A DNA stretch of 64,000 nucleotides from Cedecea sp000277545 (lineage in GTDB: Bacteria; Pseudomonadota; Gammaproteobacteria; Enterobacterales; Enterobacteriaceae), in assembly GCA_050847315.1 (NCBI GenBank), contig CP193791.1, one strand, 5' to 3'. Positions 15,771 through 24,347 of this stretch are shown here, one piece after another. The notes beneath the pieces were generated by a model. The model made no database searches. It saw nothing but the letters and a program-made list of their open reading frames with translations, and was not told the DNA's origin. Position numbers and translations under genes: made by a program. The stretch's first letter is position 1; every line of letters begins with the position of its first letter.

Positions 15771-17945
15771 ATGAGCAATTCTACTGACTTACACAATGCT
15801 TCCTCAGCGAGCGCAGGAAAGTGCCCATTTAACCACGGCCAGAGCACGGACATTGCCGGCGAGGGAACCAGCAACCAGGACTGGTGGCCGCACCAGTTGC
15901 GCGTCGACCTGTTGAATCAACACTCCAATCGCTCCAACCCGCTGGATGAAAACTTCAGCTACCGCAAAGAATTTAGCAAACTCGATTATTACGCCCTGAA
16001 AGGCGACATCAAAGCGCTGTTAACGGATTCTCAATCCTGGTGGCCTGCCGACTGGGGCAGCTATATCGGTCTCTTTATCCGTATGGCGTGGCACAGTGCA
16101 GGAACCTATCGCTCCCGCGACGGTCGCGGTGGCTCCGGACGCGGTCAACAGCGTTTTGCGCCTCTTAACTCCTGGCCGGATAACGTCAGCCTCGATAAAT
16201 CCCGTCGCCTGCTTTGGCCCATTAAACAAAAATATGGTCAGCAAATTTCCTGGGCAGACCTGATTATTCTCGCCGGTAACGTGGCGCTGGAAAATGCGGG
16301 CTTCCGCACCTTCGGCTTTGGTGCCGGGCGCGAAGATGTCTGGGAACCAGATCTCGACGTTAACTGGGGGGCAGAGAAAGAGTGGCTTGAGCACCGCCAC
16401 CCGGAATCTCTGGCACAGGCTCCGCTCGGTGCGACCGAAATGGGTCTGATTTACGTCAACCCGGAAGGCCCTGAGCACAGCGGCGACCCGCTTTCCGCAG
16501 CGCCTGCTATTCGCGCCACCTTCGGCAACATGGGGATGGACGACGAAGAGATTGTCGCCCTGATTGCCGGGGGCCATACGCTCGGTAAAACCCACGGCTC
16601 TGCAGCCGCCACCCACGTTGGCGCAGACCCGGAAGATGCTCCGCTTGAGGCGCAGGGGCTTGGCTGGGCAAACAGCTACAATAGCGGCGTCGGCGCGGAT
16701 GCCATAACCTCCGGCCTCGAAGTGGTCTGGACGCAAACACCAACCCAGTGGAGCAACTACTTCTTCGAAAACCTGTTCGGCTACGACTGGGTACAAACCC
16801 GCAGCCCGGCAGGCGCCATTCAGTTTGAGGCGACCAACGGCCCGGATATCATCCCCGATCCGTTTGATCCGTCCAAAAAACGCAAACCAACGATGCTGGT
16901 AACTGACCTGACACTGCGCTTCGATCCAGAGTTCGAGAAAATTTCTCGCCGCTTCCTGAACGATCCGCAGGCCTTCAACGAAGCCTTCGCCCGCGCCTGG
17001 TATAAACTGACGCACCGCGATATGGGGCCAAAAGCGCGCTACATCGGCCCGGAAGTGCCAAAAGAAGATCTGATTTGGCAGGATCCGTTGCCGAAAGCTA
17101 CCCACGCGCCGTCCAGCGCCGATATCGACGCGCTGAAAAAAGCGATTGCGGATTCCGGTCTGTCCGTCAGCGAACTGGTTTCGGTGGCCTGGGCATCTGC
17201 CTCAACCTTCCGCGGCGGGGACAAACGCGGCGGTGCCAACGGGGCGCGGCTGGCACTTGCTCCGCAGCGCGGCTGGGAAGTGAACGCCGTGGCGGCCCGT
17301 GCTTTACCTGTGCTTGAAGCAATTCAAAAGGCATCCGGCAAAGCGTCGCTGGCGGACATCATCGTGCTGGCCGGTGTGGTAGGCATTGAGAAGGCCAGCC
17401 ACAGCAAAGTACCGTTCACGCCGGGGCGCGTGGACGCCACTCAGGAGCAGACCGACATCGAGTCCTTCGAGCTGCTGAAACCGGCCGCTGACGGCTTCCG
17501 AAACTATCGCCGCATTGCGAATGCCACCTCAACCGAAGCGCTGCTGATCGACAAGGCGCAGCAGCTGACGCTGACGGCTCCTGAGCTGACAGTCTTAATC
17601 GGCGGTTTGCGCGCGCTGGGCGTTAACTACGATGAAAGCCAGCACGGCGTGCTGACTTCTCGCCCGGGTGAGCTGACGAATGATTTCTTCGTCAATCTGC
17701 TGGATATGCGTACCGAGTGGAAAGCCGCCGATGCGGACTCCGAAGTGTTTGAGGGCCGCGATCGCCTTAGCAGAGAAGTAAAATACACCGGCACCCGCGC
17801 CGATCTGGTCTTTGGCTCTAACGCCGTGCTGCGCTCCCTGGCGGAAGTGTATGCCAGCCAGGATGCCAAAGAGAAGTTCGTCAAAGACTTTATCGCCGCA
17901 TGGACAAAGGTAATGAATCTCGACCGTTTCGACCTGCAGCAGTAA
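15771..17945 (+). CDS. katG: Catalase-peroxidase KatG
   Basis: A 724-residue bifunctional haem enzyme that removes hydrogen peroxide by catalase and peroxidase reactions. The distal Arg-Trp-His triad is in 'FIRMAWHSAGTYR' near residue 105; the proximal His is in 'ALIAGGHTLGKTHG' near residue 270; 'GLIYVNPEGP' contains the Tyr of the Met-Tyr-Trp adduct. The second, degenerate peroxidase-like domain is complete. The protein has no signal peptide, so it is cytosolic. A 262-base upstream region holds the promoter; I could not identify an OxyR site with confidence. Confidence 0.96.
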   Translation: MSNSTDLHNASSASAGKCPFNHGQSTDIAGEGTSNQDWWPHQLRVDLLNQHSNRSNPLDENFSYRKEFSKLDYYALKGDIKALLTDSQSWWPADWGSYIGLFIRMAWHSAGTYRSRDGRGGSGRGQQRFAPLNSWPDNVSLDKSRRLLWPIKQKYGQQISWADLIILAGNVALENAGFRTFGFGAGREDVWEPDLDVNWGAEKEWLEHRHPESLAQAPLGATEMGLIYVNPEGPEHSGDPLSAAPAIRATFGNMGMDDEEIVALIAGGHTLGKTHGSAAATHVGADPEDAPLEAQGLGWANSYNSGVGADAITSGLEVVWTQTPTQWSNYFFENLFGYDWVQTRSPAGAIQFEATNGPDIIPDPFDPSKKRKPTMLVTDLTLRFDPEFEKISRRFLNDPQAFNEAFARAWYKLTHRDMGPKARYIGPEVPKEDLIWQDPLPKATHAPSSADIDALKKAIADSGLSVSELVSVAWASASTFRGGDKRGGANGARLALAPQRGWEVNAVAARALPVLEAIQKASGKASLADIIVLAGVVGIEKASHSKVPFTPGRVDATQEQTDIESFELLKPAADGFRNYRRIANATSTEALLIDKAQQLTLTAPELTVLIGGLRALGVNYDESQHGVLTSRPGELTNDFFVNLLDMRTEWKAADADSEVFEGRDRLSREVKYTGTRADLVFGSNAVLRSLAEVYASQDAKEKFVKDFIAAWTKVMNLDRFDLQQ

Positions 17946-17952
17946 AACGAAA

Positions 17953-18014
17953 GGGAGGCTTTTGGCCTCCCCAGGTTTCACGCTATATGGGAAGGCATTT
18001 CGCCTTCCCTTTTT
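17953..18014 (+). terminator. Tandem hairpins after katG
   Basis: Two stem-loops follow katG: GGGAGGC/GCCTCCC (17953-17971) and GGGAAGGC/GCCTTCCC followed by TTTTT (17989-18014). The second is a good intrinsic terminator on the plus strand. Confidence 0.8.
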
Positions 18015-18019
18015 ACTGC

Positions 18020-19138
18020 TTACTCTTCGCCGAAGTGGATCACGGTGCGAATCGATTTGCCTTCATGCATCAGGTCAAACGCTTCGTTGATCTTGTTCAG
18101 CGGCATGCGGTGAGTAATGAACGGATCCAAATTGATTTTGCCCGCCATTGCATCTTCTACCATGCCCGGAAGTTGAGTGCGGCCTTTAACGCCCCCGAAC
18201 GCTGAGCCACGCCAGACGCGGCCAGTCACCAGCTGGAATGGGCGGGTTTTAATTTCCTGCCCCGCCCCGGCTACGCCGATAATCACGCTCTCGCCCCAGC
18301 CTTTGTGGCAGCATTCCAGCGCGGAACGCATCACGTTCACGTTGCCGATACATTCGAAGCTGTAATCCACGCCGCCGTCGGTCAGCTCAACGATCACATC
18401 CTGAATCGGCTTCTCGTGATCTTTCGGGTTAATGCAGTCGGTGGCGCCCATTTCACGCGCGAGGGTGAATTTCTCCGGATTGGTATCAACGGCAATGATT
18501 CGCCCGGCCTTAGCCTGCACCGCGCCCTGAATCACCGCCAGGCCGATCCCGCCGAGGCCAAATACCGCCACGGTATCGCCCTCTTTCACTTTTGCCGTGT
18601 TGTGCACCGCGCCGATGCCGGTGGTCACGCCGCAGCCAAGCAGACACACTTTATCCAGCGGCGCCTGAGGATTAACCTTAGCCAGAGAGATCTCAGCCAC
18701 TACGGTGTATTCGCTGAAAGTGCTGGTACCCATGTAGTGATAAATTGGCTCGCCGTTGTAGGAGAAGCGGGTGGTGCCATCCGGCATCAGGCCTTTGCCC
18801 TGCGTGGCGCGAACGGCCTGGCAGAGGTTAGTTTTGCCGGATTTACAGAACTTACACTCGCGGCATTCTGCGGTATAGAGCGGAATAACGTGGTCGCCCG
18901 GCTTCAGGCTGGTCACGCCCTCGCCCACTTCCACCACGATGCCGCCGCCTTCGTGGCCCAGCACCGCTGGGAATACGCCTTCCGGATCGTCGCCGGACAG
19001 CGTGAAAGCATCGGTATGGCAAACGCCAGTGTGGGTGATTTTCACCAGCACCTCACCTTTTTGCGGGGGCGCAACGTCGATTTCCACAATTTCCAAAGGT
19101 TTACCCGGCCCAAAGGCCACCGCAGCACGTGATTTCAT
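18020..19138 (-). CDS. frmA: S-(hydroxymethyl)glutathione dehydrogenase FrmA
   Basis: A 372-residue class III alcohol dehydrogenase that oxidises S-hydroxymethylglutathione, formed from formaldehyde and glutathione, and also reduces S-nitrosoglutathione. The catalytic zinc Cys and His appear in 'HTGVCHTDAFTLSG' and 'LGHEGGGIV'; the structural zinc cysteines in 'ECRECKFCKSGKTNLC'; the NAD fold in 'FGLGGIGLAVIQG'. It is co-transcribed with frmR, 28 bases upstream. The usual third gene, frmB, is not downstream; katG is. Confidence 0.95.
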   Translation of the reverse strand: MKSRAAVAFGPGKPLEIVEIDVAPPQKGEVLVKITHTGVCHTDAFTLSGDDPEGVFPAVLGHEGGGIVVEVGEGVTSLKPGDHVIPLYTAECRECKFCKSGKTNLCQAVRATQGKGLMPDGTTRFSYNGEPIYHYMGTSTFSEYTVVAEISLAKVNPQAPLDKVCLLGCGVTTGIGAVHNTAKVKEGDTVAVFGLGGIGLAVIQGAVQAKAGRIIAVDTNPEKFTLAREMGATDCINPKDHEKPIQDVIVELTDGGVDYSFECIGNVNVMRSALECCHKGWGESVIIGVAGAGQEIKTRPFQLVTGRVWRGSAFGGVKGRTQLPGMVEDAMAGKINLDPFITHRMPLNKINEAFDLMHEGKSIRTVIHFGEE

Positions 19139-19166
19139 TGTTTTGTTCCTTTTGGTGGGGGTGTTT

Positions 19167-19442
19167 TTATTTTAGATAAGAGCGCAGCAAATTCCCGACT
19201 TCCGCCATCCGCAGCGCGCGCTGCTCTTCGGAGGTGTCGCCGGTGACCAGCTCGTCTTTAAGGTGAATTTCCATCATTTCGCCCATCAGGCCGTTGGCTG
19301 CCCCGCGAACGGCCGCGATCTGCTGCAAAATGGCGAGGCACGGATCGCCGTTTTCCAGCGCGCGCTCAAGCGCCTCGGCCTGGCCGCGAATGCGCCTGAC
19401 GCGGGTCAAAATACGTTTTTTGTCTTCCGGAGAGTGTGGCAT
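19167..19442 (-). CDS. frmR: Formaldehyde-responsive repressor FrmR
   Basis: A 91-residue CsoR/RcnR-family repressor at the E. coli length. The formaldehyde-sensing residues Pro2, Cys35 and His60 are all present (MPH at the start, 'NGDPCLAIL', 'MMEIH'). Formaldehyde cross-links Pro2 and Cys35 in the E. coli protein and releases DNA. It is the first gene of frmRA, with its operator immediately upstream. Confidence 0.94.
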   Translation of the reverse strand: MPHSPEDKKRILTRVRRIRGQAEALERALENGDPCLAILQQIAAVRGAANGLMGEMMEIHLKDELVTGDTSEEQRALRMAEVGNLLRSYLK

Positions 19443-19454
19443 AACCGCCTCTTT

Positions 19455-19476
19455 TATACTGTAGGGGGGTATAGTA
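19455..19476 (-). promoter_or_regulatory. FrmR operator
   Basis: TATACT, a G-run and ATAGTA form the A/T-flanked G-tract dyad used by RcnR/FrmR-type repressors. It lies 13 bases upstream of the frmR start, overlapping the likely promoter. Confidence 0.75.
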
Positions 19477-19611
19477 ACGTAATTTTTAACTTATTGACAA
19501 TTTTAAATATTATTTAAATTTCAATGAATTAAGGACTCACATTAAAAGACATATGGAGGCATCCCGGCAAACCGGACCATTCACATTTAGAGATCTTCCG
19601 GGATACCGATT

Positions 19612-19980
19612 ATGTCCCCGGAGGAGATCGCCATGCGCAAAGCCCGATTCACCGAACACCAGATCATCGCCGTTCTGAAGTCCATCGAAGCCGGGCGCAC
19701 CGTTAAGGATATCTGCCGCGAGGCCGGGATCTCTGAAGCCTCGGATTACAACTGGCAAGCCCACGCAGAATGCCTTTATCGAACGGTTCAACCGCACGTA
19801 CAGGACAGAAATACTGGATTTTTATCTGTTCAGAACGCTGAATGAAGGACGGGAAATTACAGAACGCTGGCTGGCTGAATATAACAGTGAGCGCCCTCAT
19901 TAATCCCTGAATAACCTGACGCCGGAAGAAAACCGGCTGATAACTGAAAACCCGGAAATCTCAAAAAGTGCGAGGAACTA
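19612..19980 (+). mobile_element. Internally deleted IS3-family transposase remnant
   Basis: The N-terminus of an IS3-type orfA (MRKARFTEHQIIAVLK.., helix-turn-helix 'AGRTVKDICREAGISE', from 19633) is joined near codon 43 to the C-terminal end of orfB. Reading onward in another frame from about 19765 gives 'NAFIERFNRTYRTEI', 'YLFRTLNEGREITERW' and 'YNSERPH', interrupted by an in-frame TAA at about 19902, then 'SLNNLTPEEN'. The coiled coil of orfA and most of the DDE domain are gone, so the element is dead. Terminal inverted repeats could not be delimited. Confidence 0.8.
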
Positions 19981-20028
19981 AAACGGGCCTATTTACAATG
20001 GAGTTGCACTCAAATCAATTGCGGATAG

Positions 20029-20361
20029 CTATAAATCTAACTGATTTATAATTTTATTATAATTTAAAAAAATCTTCGCCCCTACCTTAAAAGGGGCGAA
20101 AATCTCAAGAACAAAAAATGAAAAGACACCAACAAAAATAATCCCATAGAACGAATCGACACCATCATTGATGTAACTAACAACACAGAAGGCTAAAATT
20201 AAAAGCCTCAAGAAAACGCCCCCCAAAAATGCTCTTCTTAACTGCCTCAATATAACAATATAAGATACGCCCTCCTTTTCTATCCAATGCGCTATAAATG
20301 CACTTTCCTTTTTGGTAAAGCCACGCGAGAATAAAACAGTTCGAATTTCTTCTTTGTCCAT
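20029..20361 (-). CDS. Small two-helix membrane protein, unknown
   Basis: A 110-residue protein with a charged N-terminal helix (MDKEEIRTVLFSRGFTKKESAFIAHWIEKEG) and two hydrophobic segments at about residues 46-63 and 70-92 ('VFLRLLILAFCVVSYI' and 'FYGIIFVGVFSFFVLEIF'). I do not recognise a family. Its base composition is far more A/T-rich than its neighbours and it sits beside an IS remnant, so it was probably acquired by transfer. A small immunity or anti-phage accessory protein is possible but unsupported. Confidence 0.5.
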   Translation of the reverse strand: MDKEEIRTVLFSRGFTKKESAFIAHWIEKEGVSYIVILRQLRRAFLGGVFLRLLILAFCVVSYINDGVDSFYGIIFVGVFSFFVLEIFAPFKVGAKIFLNYNKIINQLDL

Positions 20362-20503
20362 GACAGCTATATCCCTTTATAAAATAACACTATATAGTAA
20401 CGTGTTATTATAATGAAATGTAGCGTTTTTGACTGCAACTTAATCAGCAAAAAACCTCCGTAATGCGGCAGGGTTCCATTCTTCGCAGCATCAGAAAGCA
20501 AAT

Positions 20504-20740
20504 TCAGAATTCTGATCGCGCCACAACCCTAAAAGCGGTCTCGGCCTTTTCCTTTTCTACACAACAGACATTCACCAGCCCCTCATAAAACCGCTTCCAG
20601 TTACGCGACCATGAAGACTGGTGAAGATCCGGCAGGCGTTTCAGTATTGCCCGGTGAACGGTAGCTGACGATACGACGCTGACCCCGTTTCCCGCACCTA
20701 AAGGCGTATCATCTCCGACGGCGTATTCTGTCCCGCCAAC
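20504..20740 (-). pseudogene. Start-less open frame, remnant of an unknown gene
   Basis: On the minus strand an uninterrupted frame of about 78 codons reads 'VGGTEYAVGDDTPLGAGNG', then 'VHRAILKRLPDLHQSSWSRN' and 'FYEGLVNVCCVEKEKAETA', ending at TGA (20504-20506). A stop precedes it at 20743 and there is no ATG in the frame, so this looks like the 3' end of a truncated gene. I do not recognise the family. The rest of the 20362-20776 gap shows nothing else clear. Confidence 0.35.
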
Positions 20741-20776
20741 CTAATGGCCGGCTCTATCGAAAAAAAAGCCCTTCGA

Positions 20777-21328
20777 CTAGATGGCTTCCGATACTATTTT
20801 CACGTCAGCAATAAACTCGATGGCCCCGCTCTTTAGCACGCGCTGATTCACTGTAGAAAAACTCAACGCCTGGCTCACCGGCAGCAGTGGGATCCCCGCC
20901 CCGATAACGACCGGGATCTGGGTGACAAACAGGCGCTGCAGCTCTCCGGCTTCGGCGAACCAGGCGGCAGTTTTACCTCCGCCTACCAGCCAGACATCTT
21001 TGCCTTTGGCGGCTTCGCGGGCTTGCGCGGCAATGTCGACGGCTTCGCCCTGTACCCGCGAGATATTTTGCCCTTCAGGCACCGATAGCGAACGATGCGT
21101 GACGATAAATGCCGGGACATCGGCATAGGGCCAGGCCTCTGGCGAGTTTTCCAGAATCCAGCTGTAGGTTTCCGCCCCCATGATCACCGCCCCAACGGTC
21201 TGATAGAACTCATCGTATGGCGTGGCGTCATCCCCCAGCGGGAAGTTCATTAGCCAGTCCAGCTGATGCTGCTGGTCGGCAATGTAACCATCCAGCGTCG
21301 CGGCGACGTAATAGACTAAATTGGCCAT
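20777..21328 (-). CDS. Dihydrofolate-reductase-like (RibD C-terminal) protein
   Basis: A 183-residue single-domain protein of the RibD_C/DHFR-like family: 'LVYYVAATLDGYIAD' at the start, 'VGAVIMGAETYSWILE' and 'DVWLVGGGKTAAWFAEAGEL' further on, with the NADPH-binding GGG. Members are usually uncharacterised reductases of pterin- or flavin-like substrates. It ends just beyond the decayed region and shares the strand with the GlxA-like regulator, 71 bases apart. Confidence 0.8.
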   Translation of the reverse strand: MANLVYYVAATLDGYIADQQHQLDWLMNFPLGDDATPYDEFYQTVGAVIMGAETYSWILENSPEAWPYADVPAFIVTHRSLSVPEGQNISRVQGEAVDIAAQAREAAKGKDVWLVGGGKTAAWFAEAGELQRLFVTQIPVVIGAGIPLLPVSQALSFSTVNQRVLKSGAIEFIADVKIVSEAI

Positions 21329-21399
21329 ACTTTTCTCTCTCTGTCAGACAATTATCCGCCTGATAATACAGAGATAAACACACATCGCCACTGCCAAAT

Positions 21400-22344
21400 T
21401 TAGGCTTGCGATTCTTCATCTCCTCGCGCCTGGCGGCGTATTACCTGTGGCGGCTGGCCGTAGGCGCGAAGAAACGCCCGGCGCATTCTGTCCCGCTCGC
21501 CAAACCCGGTTTGCCGGGCCACTTCGTCGATGGAGCGGGCGCTGGTTTCAAGCAGCATACGGGCGGACTCCAGGCGCAAATGTTCGATCGCGCGAGCGGG
21601 CGACTGGCCGGTTTCAGCCTGAAAGCTGCGGCTAAACTGGCGGGGAGATAAATTCGCCACCGCCGCCAGCTCTTCCACGCTCAACGCATTTTCCAGGTGC
21701 GCGCGGGCGTATGTCATCACTTTCTGGATGCGGTCCGATTTAGGCTCCAGCTCGAGCAGGGAGGAAAACTGCGACTGGCCACCGGAACGGCGGTGATAGA
21801 GCACCAGCTTCCGGGCGATGGTGCGCGCGATATCTGCCCCAAGATCGTCTTCAATCAGCGCCAGCGCAAGATCGATGGCCGCCGTCATCCCCGCAGAGGT
21901 CCAGTAAGGCCCGTCGCAAATAAAAATCTTATCTTCTTCCACGCTGATGCCCGGAAAACGCTGCTGCAGATCTCGCGCATACATCCAGTGCGTGGTGGCC
22001 CGCCGGCCCTCCAGCAACCCGGCTTCGGCCAATAAAAAGGTCCCGAGGCAGGCGGCGGCCAGGCGGCGCGCATAGACCGCCGCCTGGCGAACAAAATCAA
22101 TCGTCGCGGGGGAAGCCTGTTCCATCGTGGCGCCGAACAGCAGGAGATCGTACTGCGTATCCGCCATTGACTCAGTCATCACCTCAAACCCTGCCGACGT
22201 AGGCACCCCGCCGCCCTGCTCAGACAGCAAATGCAGCTCATACACCGGCTCGCTCGCCATCAGGTTAGCCACTTCAAATGCCGTAATGACGGCGAATCCC
22301 ATGGTGGAATACCCGGGGGTAACAACAAAACCGACCTTTTGCAT
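21400..22344 (-). CDS. GlxA-type AraC regulator with DJ-1/PfpI domain
   Basis: A regulator of about 314 residues combining an N-terminal DJ-1/PfpI-like domain ('VGFVVTPGYSTMGFAVITAFEVAN', nucleophile-elbow region 'AAACLGTFLLAEAGLLEGRRATTHW') with a C-terminal AraC DNA-binding domain ('VEELAAVANLSPRQFSRSFQAETGQSP' and 'IDEVARQTGFGERDRMRRAFLRAYG'). The start is uncertain: ATG at 22344 fits the family best, while upstream starts at 22374 or 22404 are in frame. It is divergent from an SDR gene, its likely target. Confidence 0.8.
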   Translation of the reverse strand: MQKVGFVVTPGYSTMGFAVITAFEVANLMASEPVYELHLLSEQGGGVPTSAGFEVMTESMADTQYDLLLFGATMEQASPATIDFVRQAAVYARRLAAACLGTFLLAEAGLLEGRRATTHWMYARDLQQRFPGISVEEDKIFICDGPYWTSAGMTAAIDLALALIEDDLGADIARTIARKLVLYHRRSGGQSQFSSLLELEPKSDRIQKVMTYARAHLENALSVEELAAVANLSPRQFSRSFQAETGQSPARAIEHLRLESARMLLETSARSIDEVARQTGFGERDRMRRAFLRAYGQPPQVIRRQARGDEESQA

Positions 22345-22461
22345 GTGGCAGACCGCCGTGATTGATGGTGTCATAAAAAGACGGTTATATGACATTTGAG
22401 ACACAAAAAGCCAGTGTTAATGTTGCTTTCGTCAATTAACCCCCTTTTCAGGAGCTACACA

Positions 22462-23259
22462 ATGAGCAACACATCTACAGGCACAGCCCTCGTCACCGGG
22501 GCATCCGGCGGGATCGGCGCCGTCTACGCGGCCCGCCTGGCTAAACGCGGTTATAACCTGATTCTGGTGGCTCGCAACACGGACCGTCTGAACCAGGTCG
22601 CCCGGCGCATTCGTGAAGAAAGCGGGCAATCGGTGGAGGTTGTTCCCGCCGATCTGGGTAACGCGACAGAGCTGCTGCAGATCGAAACGCGGCTAAAAAA
22701 CGACGAGTCTATTACGCTGCTGGTGAATAACGCGGGCTTTGGCTCAAAAGAAAGCGTGCTGGAAGCCAGAGTGGATGAAATGACTGCGATGATAGACCTC
22801 AACGTGACTGCGTTAACTCGCCTTACCTATGCGGCGGCCCCGGCAATGGCTGCCCGCCGGCACGGCACCATTATTAACATTGCTTCGGTCGTCGCTATTG
22901 CCCCTGAATTGCTGAACGGTGTTTACGGGGCCAGTAAAGCGTTCGTGCTGGCATTGAGTCACTCTTTGCAGCAGGAGCTGGCGGAGTCCGGCGTGCGCAT
23001 TCAGGCCGTGCTGCCTGGCGCCACGGCCACGGATTTCTGGAATATTGCCGGCGTGGGCGGGCACGAAAATCTGCCGCAAAGCTGGGTGATGAGTACCGAA
23101 GATATGGTGGATGCCGCGCTGGTCGGCCTTGATGCCGGTGAAAAGGTGACCATTCCTTCGTTGCAGGATGGCCGCGAATGGGATAACTGGGAGGCTGAAC
23201 GCCGGGTGATTAGCTCGCATCTGAGCGCTTCTCAACCAGCGCCGCGTTACACTCGCTAA
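22462..23259 (+). CDS. Short-chain dehydrogenase/reductase
   Basis: A 265-residue classical SDR: cofactor motif 'TGASGGIGAVYAARLAKRG', 'LLVNNAGFGS', catalytic 'IASVVAI' Ser and 'YGASKAF' Tyr/Lys. It is an NAD(P)-dependent oxidoreductase of unknown substrate in the cytosol. AGGAG lies 9 bases before the ATG at 22462. It is divergent from the GlxA-like regulator, which probably controls it. Confidence 0.82.
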   Translation: MSNTSTGTALVTGASGGIGAVYAARLAKRGYNLILVARNTDRLNQVARRIREESGQSVEVVPADLGNATELLQIETRLKNDESITLLVNNAGFGSKESVLEARVDEMTAMIDLNVTALTRLTYAAAPAMAARRHGTIINIASVVAIAPELLNGVYGASKAFVLALSHSLQQELAESGVRIQAVLPGATATDFWNIAGVGGHENLPQSWVMSTEDMVDAALVGLDAGEKVTIPSLQDGREWDNWEAERRVISSHLSASQPAPRYTR

Positions 23260-23352
23260 GCAATCACGCTATTTTGCTCTACAGATGCCGCCCTCAGGCG
23301 GCATTTTTGCTGTTATCAACGCCAACTGTCGCTCAAATCACCTGCCTGTAAT

Positions 23353-23387
23353 AATATTTAAATGATAATGAGTATCATTTAAATATT
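23353..23387 (+). promoter_or_regulatory. Fur box in a 35-bp perfect-arm palindrome
   Basis: The arms AATATTTAAATGATA and TATCATTTAAATATT are exact reverse complements of 15 bases around a five-base centre ATGAG. The core, AAATGATA..TATCATTT, matches the Fur consensus with ATGATA/TATCAT half-sites. It lies 82 bases upstream of the ChaN-like gene and places the downstream cluster under iron control. Confidence 0.88.
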
Positions 23388-23468
23388 TTATTTGTTAACA
23401 TCCTGCCCGCGGTAAATTGATCGACATCAAGACTAACAGCCAGTGAAGGCTACCTCCGGGCAAAAGAT

Positions 23469-24341
23469 ATGCATAAAAAATTGATCCTTACGTCTTTGAT
23501 AGCGTTAGCCAGCCTGGGCCTCAGCGCCTGCAGCCAAACCTCTCCCTCGCCTCAAGCGGCAAGCCATGTCGCCGTCACGCATGGGCAAATCATTGATTTA
23601 CAAAGTGGCAAAACGCTGACAGAACGACAGCTGCTGGCCAAACTCGCCAGCGCTCAGCGGCTTATCGTCGGCGAAAAGCACGATAACGCCGAACATCACC
23701 AGATTGAGCTTTGGCTGCTGCAGAATCTGCCAAAAGAGCGTCCTCAGGGCAGCGTCTTGCTGGAGATGCTAACCGCCAGCCAACAGCCGCGCGTCACCCA
23801 GGTGAAGGCCTGGCTCAAAGAGGAGCCGCAGGTGCGGGACAGCCGCATTCAGGAGCTGCTTCACTGGCAGAAAGGCTGGCCGTGGGAGATGTATGGCGGC
23901 GTCGTGACCGAAGCCCTGCGCGCGCCCTCACCTTTACTCAACGCCAATATCAACCGCGATGAGATAATGCGTCTTTATAAAGACCCGCGCTTCCCGGAAG
24001 GGAAAAAATCAACCGCGCCCGCCGTACAGGCCGCGCTGAAAGAAACGATTATTGCCATGCACGGGGGCAGCATCGAAGGCCAACAGCTGACGTCAATGCT
24101 GGCGATTCAGCAGCAGCGCGATCGCTATATGGCCCAACAGTTGCTGAGCGCCCCAACGCCCGCTTTACTGATTGCGGGCGGATATCATGCGTCCAGGAGC
24201 ATCGGCGTGCCGCTGCATATGGAGGACTTGTCTCCCGCCTCGAAGCCGGTAGTGCTGATGCTGGCGGAAAAAGGCATGAATATCACGGCAGATCAGGCTG
24301 ATTATGTATGGTTTGTTGCGCCTGCTCCGGCAAAACGGTAA
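23469..24341 (+). CDS. ChaN/PhuW-family lipoprotein
   Basis: A 290-residue lipoprotein: signal peptide with lipobox 'LGLSAC' (Cys21 as lipidation site), then the ChaN-type domain from about residue 48 ('KTLTERQLLAKLASAQRLIVGEKHDNAEHHQIELWLLQ'), including the conserved 'GEKHDN', and later 'GGYHASRSIGVPLHM'. ChaN of Campylobacter binds haem, and PhuW-type relatives sit in haem-uptake loci, so a role at the outer membrane in handling haem or another iron ligand is plausible. It is the first gene after the Fur box and is followed 6 bases later by tonB. Confidence 0.85.
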   Translation: MHKKLILTSLIALASLGLSACSQTSPSPQAASHVAVTHGQIIDLQSGKTLTERQLLAKLASAQRLIVGEKHDNAEHHQIELWLLQNLPKERPQGSVLLEMLTASQQPRVTQVKAWLKEEPQVRDSRIQELLHWQKGWPWEMYGGVVTEALRAPSPLLNANINRDEIMRLYKDPRFPEGKKSTAPAVQAALKETIIAMHGGSIEGQQLTSMLAIQQQRDRYMAQQLLSAPTPALLIAGGYHASRSIGVPLHMEDLSPASKPVVLMLAEKGMNITADQADYVWFVAPAPAKR

Positions 24342-24347
24342 CCGTCG

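Noticed and set aside
16020..17105. Long open frame antisense to katG
   Set aside because: It is a shadow of the GC-rich katG coding frame and has no recognisable domain.
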